Part shown: piece by piece, positions 58,341 through 64,000 of the stretch
How the letters are laid out: every line of letters starts with the position of its first letter
How positions within the stretch are numbered: position 1 is the first letter of the stretch
Notes under the pieces: model-generated
What the model saw: the letters and a program-made list of their open reading frames with translations, nothing else
What the model was told of the DNA's origin: nothing
Database searches by the model: none
Made by a program: the position numbers and the translations under genes
DNA from: Streptomyces sp. NBC_00704
GTDB lineage: Bacteria > Actinomycetota > Actinomycetes > Streptomycetales > Streptomycetaceae
Length of the DNA: 64,000 nucleotides
Direction of reading: 5' to 3'
Assembly: GCF_036226605.1 (NCBI RefSeq)
Contig: NZ_CP109000.1
Coordinates: 7,250,501 to 7,314,500, forward strand

Positions 58341-59511
58341 CCGCACCCCCGAGCGCGCCGCACCCCTGCGCGCCCTGCCCAGGAGCGGCCTCCCCGCCGG
58401 CGCGGTCCGCAGGGGGGCGGCGGCCCTGCTGACCGCGCTCCTGCTCTGCGCGCCGCCCTTCTACCTGGACGCCTTCTGGCTGCGCACCGGCCTGTTCGCC
58501 ATGGCCGCCGCGATCGGCGCCGTCGGCCTCGGCCTCCTCGCGGGCACCGCGGGCCAGCTCTCCCTCGGGCACGCCTTCTTCCTCGCCGTGGGCGCCTACG
58601 GCTACACGTGGCTGGCGGGAGAGCCCGGGCCCGGCCTCCCGCCCGCGCTCGCGGCCCTCCTCGCCGTGCTGCTCGCCGGAGCGGCCGGCGGGCTGTTCAG
58701 CCCCGTCGCCGGGCGGGTGCGCGGCATCTACCTGGGCGTCGCGACCCTCGCCCTGGTCTTCCTGGGCCACCATGTGCTGCTCACCGCCGACTCCGTCACC
58801 GGCGGCTTCAACGGCCGCTCGGTGCCGCCGCTGACCGTCGGCGGGTTCTCCTTCGCCGCCGACGCCCCGCCCCTCGCCGTCCTCGGAGTGCCGTTCGGCG
58901 CGGAGGAACGCCTGTGGTTCCTGGGCCTGGCCCTGGTGGCGGCCACCTGGTGGACCGCCCGCGGACTGCTGCGCGGACGCCCCGGCCGCGCCCTGGCCGC
59001 GCTCCGCGACAGCGAGACCGCGGCCTCCGTCATGGGCGTCGACGTCGCCCGGTACCGGTCGGCGGCCTTCGTGGTGTCGTCGATGTACGCCGGCCTGGCC
59101 GGAGTGCTGCTCGCGCTGGTCTTCCGCCGGGTCGTGCCCGACTACTTCGGACTGGCGCTCTCCGTCGACTACCTGGCCATGATCGTCATCGGCGGTCTGG
59201 GCTCGGTCGCCGGAGCCGTCGCCGGCGCCGCCTTCGTCACCGCGCTGCCCCTGCTCATGACCCGCTACGCCGACCAACTGCCCCTGGTCACCGCGCCAGG
59301 GGCCGCCGACGCCGGGGTCGGACCCACCGAGGCGGCCCGCTACCTCTACGGCGCGGCGATCGTCCTGGTCCTGCTGTACGCCCCCGACGGACTGCACGGT
59401 CTCGTGCGCCGGCTGGGCGCGCGCCTGCGCCCGGCCTCCCCGCCCGTCCCGCCGAACCCGAGCCCCTCCGCCTCAGCCTCCGCCGTCCGAGCCAAGGAGC
59501 CCACCCCGTGA
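58333..59511 (+). CDS. branched-chain-type ABC transporter permease (LivM-like)
   Basis: A 392-residue membrane protein with about ten helices. Family landmarks are LGLLAGTAGQLSLGHAFFLA near residue 60 and the coupling loop ALRDSETAASVMGVDVARYR near residue 220. VIGGLGSVAGAVAGAAFVTA follows. It carries a C-terminal Pro/Ser-rich tail of about 25 residues. The GTG at 58333 overlaps the LivH-like end by 8 bp. Its TGA overlaps the GTG of the binding-protein gene, so the whole operon is translationally coupled. Confidence 0.93.
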   Translation: MSDRTPERAAPLRALPRSGLPAGAVRRGAAALLTALLLCAPPFYLDAFWLRTGLFAMAAAIGAVGLGLLAGTAGQLSLGHAFFLAVGAYGYTWLAGEPGPGLPPALAALLAVLLAGAAGGLFSPVAGRVRGIYLGVATLALVFLGHHVLLTADSVTGGFNGRSVPPLTVGGFSFAADAPPLAVLGVPFGAEERLWFLGLALVAATWWTARGLLRGRPGRALAALRDSETAASVMGVDVARYRSAAFVVSSMYAGLAGVLLALVFRRVVPDYFGLALSVDYLAMIVIGGLGSVAGAVAGAAFVTALPLLMTRYADQLPLVTAPGAADAGVGPTEAARYLYGAAIVLVLLYAPDGLHGLVRRLGARLRPASPPVPPNPSPSASASAVRAKEPTP

Positions 59512-60782
59512 ACCGCACGCACCACCGACACCGCACCCCCGCCGTCCTCGCCGCCGCGCTCGCGGCCCTGCTCGTCACGGCCACCGGCTGTAGCTCCAAG
59601 GCGGACGGCGGCGGCGCCTCCGAGGACGCCGACGGCGTCAGGACCGGCCCCGGCGTCACCGCGAAGACCCTCAGACTCGGCGCCCTCACCGACCTCACCG
59701 GCCCCTACGCCACCCTCGGCAAGTCCATCGTGCAGGCGCAGCAGATGTGGGCCGACGAGACCAACGCCGCCGGCGGCGTCTGCGGACGCAAGGTCGAGAT
59801 CGTGGTCAAGGACCACGGCTACGACGTCCAGAAGGCGGTCACCGCCTACGCCGACCTCGCCCCCGACGTGGTGGCGCTGCCGCAGGTCATCGGATCGCCC
59901 GTGGTCGCGGCCCTCCTCGACGACATCGAGCGCGACCACCTGCTGACCTTCCCGCAGGCCTGGGCGGCCTCCCTGCTGGGCCACGACTCCGTCCAGGTCA
60001 TCGGCACCACCTACGACGTCGACATGATCGCCGCCGTCGACTTCCTCACCCGGACCAAGGGGCTCGCCGCGGGCGACGCGGTCGGGCACGTCTACTTCGA
60101 GGGCGACTACGGCGCCAACGCCCTCCAGGGCTCCACCTGGGCGGCCCAGCGCGCCGGCCTGAAGATCGTCCCGCAGAAGATCAAGGCGACCGACACCGAC
60201 CTCACCGCGCAGGTGTCGGCGTTGCGCAAGGCGGGCGTGAAGGCCGTCCTGATCAGCGCGGGCCCCGCCCAGACCGCCTCCCTGGTCGGCGTCGCCGCCT
60301 CACGGGGCCTGCGCGTGCCCGTGGTCAGCAGCGCGCCCGGCTTCGCGCCGCAGCTGATGAAGACCCCCGCCGCGCCGGCGCTGGCCGCCATGCTGGACGT
60401 GGTCAGCGCGGCCCCCGCCGTCAGCTCGGACCTGCCCGGCGTCAAGGCGATGGCCGCCGCGTACGCGAAGAAGTACCCCGGCTCCCCGGTCGACTCGGGC
60501 GTGCTGTCCGGCTACAACGCCGCCGAACTGCTGGGCGCCGACCTGAAGAAGGCCTGCGCGGCGGGCAGCCTCGCGCGCGAGGACGTGGTGAAGGCGCACC
60601 GCTCGCAGAAGAGCGCCGACACCGGGCTCGGCTCCCCGCAGGACTTCTCCGACGTCGACCGGCCCGCCGCCCTGGCGTCCTACGTCCTCAAGCCGGACGC
60701 GAAGGCGGTCGGCGGCCTGGTCGGCGTCGAGGACGCGCACCGGGCGCCGGGCGTCACGGAGTACCTGGCGAACCGCTCCTGA
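59508..60782 (+). CDS. branched-chain-type ABC transporter substrate-binding lipoprotein
   Basis: A 424-residue periplasmic-type (type I fold) binding protein, last gene of the operon. The signal peptide ends in the lipobox TATGC, with Cys28 lipidated. The mature start TLRLGALTDLTGPYATLGKS is the diagnostic LivJ/LivK-like opening, followed by QMWADETNAAGGVCGRKVEI. Two cysteines in the domain may form a disulfide. AAGGAG precedes the GTG. The ligand is unknown. A strong hairpin follows 13 bp after the stop. Binding-protein-last order is less common than binding-protein-first. Confidence 0.93.
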   Translation: MNRTHHRHRTPAVLAAALAALLVTATGCSSKADGGGASEDADGVRTGPGVTAKTLRLGALTDLTGPYATLGKSIVQAQQMWADETNAAGGVCGRKVEIVVKDHGYDVQKAVTAYADLAPDVVALPQVIGSPVVAALLDDIERDHLLTFPQAWAASLLGHDSVQVIGTTYDVDMIAAVDFLTRTKGLAAGDAVGHVYFEGDYGANALQGSTWAAQRAGLKIVPQKIKATDTDLTAQVSALRKAGVKAVLISAGPAQTASLVGVAASRGLRVPVVSSAPGFAPQLMKTPAAPALAAMLDVVSAAPAVSSDLPGVKAMAAAYAKKYPGSPVDSGVLSGYNAAELLGADLKKACAAGSLAREDVVKAHRSQKSADTGLGSPQDFSDVDRPAALASYVLKPDAKAVGGLVGVEDAHRAPGVTEYLANRS

Positions 60783-60795
60783 TCCGCCCGCGGAC

Positions 60796-60824
60796 GGGCC
60801 GGCCGCCCCCCGCGCGGCCGGCCC
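60796..60824 (+). terminator. terminator hairpin after the Liv-type operon
   Basis: GGGCCGGCCGC (60796-60806) and GCGGCCGGCCC (60814-60824) pair perfectly over 11 bp around a 7-nt loop, 13 bp after the binding-protein stop. Confidence 0.8.
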
Positions 60825-61008
60825 GGACCGCGTTCGGCGGGCGCGCCCCGGCCGCCTTCGCCCGCCCCGCCGCCCGCCCCGCACCGCGGGCGGATCCCGC
60901 GGACGGTCATGGCCGGATTCCGACCCCGGCGAGTGACATGAGCCACCGACAGGCATGAACCGCCCAGGTCCGGGCACACGCAGCGCAATACAGGAGAGAG
61001 GGGCGCTC

Positions 61009-61281
61009 GTGATCGTTCCGGACCCGAAGGTCGCCAGGACGCTGCTGACCCGCTACGCCACGCTGAGGATCGCTCAGGCGGAGCGGGAGACGCCACAGGC
61101 GGCTCGAGAGCTTCAGGACGTGACATACACCTTGTGCGTGCTGATGGGCACGCCCGACGTCCGGGAGGCGGTCGCCGCGGCGGACGCCCTGCTGGAGTCG
61201 GCGGCGGCGACGCCCGCGCAGGAAGCCGAGCACGCCGACGCCACCGCGAACGCCGGGAACGGACTGTCCCTGGCGGTGTGA
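61009..61281 (+). CDS. DUF5133-domain protein
   Basis: A 90-residue cytoplasmic helical protein of a streptomycete-specific family. The conserved start is VIVPDPKVARTLLTRYATLR, followed by QDVTYTLCVLMGTPDVREAV. The tail is Ala-rich. The GTG at 61009 was chosen because family members begin at this VPDPK motif and GGAGAGAGGGG precedes it; an upstream ATG at 60955 is less likely. The function is unknown. It converges with tgmB, with 91 bp between the two stops. Confidence 0.85.
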   Translation: MIVPDPKVARTLLTRYATLRIAQAERETPQAARELQDVTYTLCVLMGTPDVREAVAAADALLESAAATPAQEAEHADATANAGNGLSLAV

Positions 61282-61372
61282 CCGCGGCACGCGGACGACG
61301 CGACGCCGCCAGGCGTCGACCGGCCCGGGCGCGGCGATGCTCGATTTCGGGCCAACGCCGCGCCCGGGTCCG

Positions 61373-62359
61373 TCACGAGACGGTCGAGCCGCACCGGTCG
61401 GCGTGCCGGCGGCCGGGCTCCGCGGGCGGCCCGGACAGCCACTGCGCGATGGCGCGGGCGATCGGCTGGCCGGTGTCCACCTCCACGAAGCCGAACTGCC
61501 CCGACTGGTTGCACTCCAGGAACCACCACATGCCGTCGGCGTCCTCCGCGAAGTCGAAGGCGCCGTAAGCCAGTTCCGCCTCCCGCAGATATCTGTGCAC
61601 GCCTTCCGCGAGCCGCGGCGGGACCTCGACGGGGCGCCAGGGCGTGGTCGACGGCGAGAAGCGCACGTCCACCACGTCGGGATCGCCGCCGGGGACCGTC
61701 TCCTTGCGGGCGGCCAGCAGCCGGTCGCCGACGGCCGTCAGCCGTATGTCGGCCCGCTTGGCCACCCGGCGCTGGAGCAGCGTCGGGCCGTAGGCCACGG
61801 CGGCGAAGTCCGCGCCCGGCGGCACCCGGGTGGTGGGCACCGCGCGGGGCGGATCCTGCGGATGCGCCCCGGACACCGGCTTGACCACCAGATCCGGGTA
61901 GCGGTCCGCGAACTCGCGCGCCGCCTGCGGGAACGTGGTGATGAGCGTGGCGGGCACCGGAAGGCCGCTGCGCTGCGCCAGCCGGAGCTGCCAGGGCTTG
62001 TGCCGGGCGCGCAGCGACGCGTCCGGGTGGTTCATCCAGCGCGCCCCGGTACCTCGGAGCATGCCGTAGAGCGCCTGTGAGGACTCCTCCGTGAGCCACG
62101 CCGACGGCTCGGGCGCCCGGGACGCGGGGACGCCGGGCCGGCGCACCCACACCGACCTGAGCCCCTCGAGGCTCAGCAGCCGGCCGGCGGACGACAGGTG
62201 GCCGCGGAAGGCCCCGTGCACGAACTCGCCGGACAGCGCGACGGAATGGGTCAGGTCGGCGGGGTCGAACCGGACGACCGGGACGCCGGCGGCGTTCAGG
62301 TGCACGACCACCATGTCCGCCGTGACGTCTTCTTCACAGGTCAGAATGAGCACGGTCAT
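61373..62359 (-). CDS. tgmB: ATP-grasp RiPP maturase (SAV_5884 family)
   Basis: A 328-residue ATP-grasp ligase that modifies the TgmA precursor, probably forming omega-ester or amide links between side chains (graspetide chemistry). The N-terminus TVLILTCEEDVTADMVVVHL is the family's pre-ATP-grasp part. The phosphate-binding strand contains LVVKPVSGAHPQDPP; the hinge is GPTLLQRRVAKRADIRLTAV. The Mg site is MWWFLECNQSGQFGFVE, with the Glu and Asn ligands. It lies 17 bp after tgmA and is almost certainly cotranscribed with it. The methyltransferase (tgmC) that often accompanies this pair is not in the neighbouring sequence. Confidence 0.9.
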   Translation of the reverse strand: MTVLILTCEEDVTADMVVVHLNAAGVPVVRFDPADLTHSVALSGEFVHGAFRGHLSSAGRLLSLEGLRSVWVRRPGVPASRAPEPSAWLTEESSQALYGMLRGTGARWMNHPDASLRARHKPWQLRLAQRSGLPVPATLITTFPQAAREFADRYPDLVVKPVSGAHPQDPPRAVPTTRVPPGADFAAVAYGPTLLQRRVAKRADIRLTAVGDRLLAARKETVPGGDPDVVDVRFSPSTTPWRPVEVPPRLAEGVHRYLREAELAYGAFDFAEDADGMWWFLECNQSGQFGFVEVDTGQPIARAIAQWLSGPPAEPGRRHADRCGSTVS

Positions 62360-62376
62360 TTCGCTTCGGCCCGTGT

Positions 62377-62568
62377 TCAGTCGTCGAAGTGGGTCTTGGA
62401 GCCCGCCGTCGAGGTCGTGGTCCCGAGTTCTCTCAGAAGGGCGTGGTCGCGCGCGGCGATCCGACCGTCGAAGAGTACGTTCAACTGCAGTCCGTGATCG
62501 TAGGCGTACGGAGTGGCGAACTCCAACTCCGCCGCAGGGCGTGCGTAGTTGAGCGTGAACGGTTTCAT
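62377..62568 (-). CDS. tgmA: ATP-grasp-modified RiPP precursor peptide
   Basis: A 63-residue precursor. The conserved leader starts MKPFTLNYARPAAELEFATP and continues YAYDHGLQLNVLFDGRIAAR, matching the recognised TgmA leader (PFxLNYARP and the QLNV-x2-DG motif). The C-terminal core LGTTTSTAGSKTHFDD is rich in Thr/Ser and ends in two aspartates, suitable donors and acceptors for side-chain ester links. GAGGGAGAGACG precedes the ATG. The product's final structure and activity are unknown. It has no signal peptide, and no protease or transporter gene is adjacent. Confidence 0.9.
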   Translation of the reverse strand: MKPFTLNYARPAAELEFATPYAYDHGLQLNVLFDGRIAARDHALLRELGTTTSTAGSKTHFDD

Positions 62569-62791
62569 CGTCTCTCCCTCGTCGGTACTGCTTCGATCAA
62601 GCGGTGCCGCTGTGCGACGTCACTCGGGCCCGCTGCGTGGTGCTGGATACGTGCGACCTTCAGTCACTTATACGAATCGAACGGGTGGTTGGTTTCCTTA
62701 CTCTCCGTGTTCATCGGGGAGTTGGGCGCCGAGCAGGGCGCGGAGCAGGGGAGATCGGGTCGAGCGGGGGTGAAAACGTCTTCCCGGACGG
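62569..62791 (-). promoter_or_regulatory. promoter region of tgmAB
   Basis: The 223-bp gap upstream of tgmA has moderate GC compared with its flanks. Read on the minus strand, TATAAG in the context TTCGTATAAGTGACTG (near 62668) is a plausible -10 box, but I see no good -35. No gene is supported here. Confidence 0.35.
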
Positions 62792-63079
62792 TCAGTCGGC
62801 GAGCTGTTCGGGGCTGTTCCCGGGCGCGCGGCGCAGGGTGCGCAGGGCCAGCAGGAGGACGCCGATGTCGTCGAGGTACACGGGGTCCGGGAGGAGGTCG
62901 GTGGGGAGCACGAAGTACAGGACCGCCCCCCAGAAGACCCAGCGCGGGCCGGTGGGCAGTCCCGCCCGCCTCAGGCCGCGTCGGGCCCGGACCAGGCGCA
63001 CCAGCACCGTGGCGGCCACGGCGAACAGGGCCGCGGCGGCCACCGCCGCGACGACGACGAGCGTGGTTGGCGCATCCAC
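62792..63079 (-). CDS. DUF1232 (YkvA-like) membrane protein
   Basis: A 95-residue protein. An N-terminal hydrophobic helix, TLVVVAAVAAAALFAVAATV, is followed by a basic stretch and then the DUF1232 region: WVFWGAVLYFVLPTDLLPDP and YLDDIGVLLLALRTL. The LPTDLLPD-x-x-P-x-x-DD pattern is diagnostic. The GTG follows GGGAGGGCCC. DUF1232 proteins are small membrane proteins of unknown function. It lies upstream of tgmA on the same strand but 223 bp away, so the two are probably separate units. Confidence 0.85.
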   Translation of the reverse strand: MDAPTTLVVVAAVAAAALFAVAATVLVRLVRARRGLRRAGLPTGPRWVFWGAVLYFVLPTDLLPDPVYLDDIGVLLLALRTLRRAPGNSPEQLAD

Positions 63080-63149
63080 GGGCCCTCCCGGTGGTCCGTC
63101 GCGCGGCGTCTGCTCTCTTTGTCCTGCTCTGTCGGACCTTGGCGCGTGG

Positions 63150-63648
63150 TCCCTGAGAGTCGGATTCCCCGCTTTCCGTTCCCGGATTCCCGCTGCGGCC
63201 GGGATTACCGCATCGGACGCGTCCCGCAGGGCGCGCGTCCCGCACGGGCGCGCCGGGACGGCCTCTCCGTCGCGGTGCTCGCCGCGGCGTCGGCCGCGGC
63301 CGGCCCGTGCCTGCCGTCGGCGCTGCCGCTGGTCCGCCGGCCCGCCCTGGTCCCGCTCATGGCGGCGGTGCCGGTGCCGGCGGCCCTGGCGGGCGCCCAG
63401 CTGCTCGCCGCCGCGCATCGGCGTGGCGGAACTGTCCAGAGCCACGGAGGGGACCCTGGCCCCGACGTGGCTGGCCCCCCGGCGGCGGGGCCGCCGTGCT
63501 GACGCTGTTCGCCGCCCTCTTCGTAGGCCTCGCCCGACCGCTGGGCGACCCTCGCCCGGCCCCGGGAACACCTCCGGACCCGACGACCGCCCCGGCTCAC
63601 ACCTCCGCCCCGTCCCACCCCGGCCACTCCTCGCACACGGCGGGCTGA
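63150..63648 (+). pseudogene. possible frameshifted small membrane-protein gene
   Basis: Hydrophobic, coding-like stretches occur in different plus frames. One frame reads GLSVAVLAAASAAAGPCLPS and AALAGAQLLAAAH (about 63260-63420). A second reads VAELSRATEGTLAPTWLA (63423-63476). A third reads AVLTLFAALFVGLARPLGD and ends at TGA 63646-63648. Joined, they would make one protein of three or four helices, which implies two frameshifts. A sequencing error is an alternative, because homopolymer C and G runs lie at the joins. The rest of 63080-63736 shows no supported gene. Confidence 0.3.
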
Positions 63649-63736
63649 GCGGCGCCCGGCCGGTCCCGCGCGGCCCGGCCCGGCCGGGGCGACCGCGGCC
63701 GGGCCGCCCCGGCGCGGACAGGGCGTCGGACGCTCG

Positions 63737-64000
63737 TCAGGCGGTGCCGGGGCGGCCGGGCTCCAGCAGGGCTGTCAGGACGCGGTCGGGGGTCAGGGGC
63801 AGTTCGCGGAAGCGGACGCCCGTGGCGTGGTGCACGGCGTTGCCGACGGCGGCCGCCGTGCCCACGATGCCGATCTCGCCGATGCCCTTGCCGCCCACGG
63901 GGTTGAGGTGCGGATCGTGTTCGTCGATCCAGTGCGCCTCGATGTCGGGCACGTCGGCGTGCGCGGGCACGTGATAGCCGGCGAGGTCGGACTCGGGGAA
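63737..64000 (-). CDS. molybdenum hydroxylase large subunit, C-terminal end only (xanthine/aldehyde dehydrogenase family)
   Basis: The last 87 residues of a gene that continues beyond the right edge. It contains LNPVGGKGIGEIGIVGTAAA followed by VGNAVHHATGVRFRELPLTP. This is the C-terminal signature of molybdopterin-binding subunits of the xanthine dehydrogenase family; the Glu in GEIG matches the conserved catalytic glutamate (GEPP in classic xanthine dehydrogenase). It would oxidise a purine, aldehyde or aromatic N-heterocycle with the cofactor MoCo. The iron-sulfur and FAD subunits should lie outside the window. Confidence 0.85.
   Translation of the reverse strand, partial: FPESDLAGYHVPAHADVPDIEAHWIDEHDPHLNPVGGKGIGEIGIVGTAAAVGNAVHHATGVRFRELPLTPDRVLTALLEPGRPGTA

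Noticed and set aside
62604..63974. 456-codon plus-strand frame across the DUF1232 region
   Set aside because: It is antisense to the DUF1232 gene, and no signal peptide or domain pattern appears. Only a short part overlaps the possible frameshifted gene.

Overview
The window is about 64 kb of very GC-rich DNA with strong G/C preference at third codon positions, many GTG/TTG starts and tight ATGA/GTGA gene overlaps. These traits, together with the gene families present (mycothiol-dependent formaldehyde oxidation, ROK and RpiR sugar regulators, SpoIIE-type phosphatases, DUF5133, DUF5709 and the TgmA/TgmB ribosomal-peptide pair), point to a Streptomyces chromosome. I saw no tRNA, rRNA, CRISPR array, transposase or phage gene, so this looks like ordinary chromosome with some accessory cassettes.

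Layout. 0-6 kb: a KAP-like membrane P-loop NTPase cut by the left edge, a macrolide-type glycosyltransferase, and a secreted GH27 alpha-galactosidase with a ricin-type lectin tail. 6-13.5 kb: small SnoaL-like and secreted proteins, an overlapping formaldehyde-detoxification pair (S-hydroxymethyl-mycothiol dehydrogenase and a metallo-beta-lactamase-fold hydrolase), an SDR, a secreted L,D-transpeptidase preceded by a striking G-tract, a 56-codon gene, a membrane-anchored S1 protease and a PPOX protein. 13.5-26.9 kb: a very large secreted alpha/beta hydrolase, a TetR/DUF35 pair sharing an operator-like motif, folD, an orphan ATP-grasp protein, a peptidoglycan-binding membrane protein, an ANTAR/GAF/PAS/SpoIIE phosphatase, an AT-rich pocket, an RpiR regulator and a GT39 glycosyltransferase.

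26.9-41.3 kb is mostly a carbohydrate region. It has a Tat-exported PAP2 phosphatase with a beta-strand tail, a GlcNAc-kinase-like protein divergent from a ROK regulator with a palindrome between them, then a binding protein, two permeases and a probable polysaccharide-active enzyme. A P-loop kinase, a second SnoaL-like protein and a beta-phosphoglucomutase/GH65 phosphorylase pair follow. Together they suggest import of an oligosaccharide, its cleavage or phosphorolysis, and entry into glycolysis.

41.3-54.9 kb: DUF5709, soluble transhydrogenase SthA, an MMPL transporter, a second SpoIIE-type phosphatase, an Idh/MocA oxidoreductase, a secreted lipase/cutinase of the PET-hydrolase family, a large LuxR (LAL) regulator and a PucR/CdaR regulator. 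54.9-55.8 kb holds a nearly 1-kb non-coding block of C-rich tandem repeats: 20-bp units, then a 91-bp array bracketed by a repeated 44-bp segment. It separates the PucR gene from a five-gene overlapping branched-chain-type ABC operon (55.8-60.8 kb).

60.9-64 kb: a DUF5133 gene, the tgmA-tgmB graspetide-type RiPP pair, a DUF1232 protein, fragments of what may be a frameshifted membrane gene, and the C-terminal end of a molybdenum hydroxylase large subunit.
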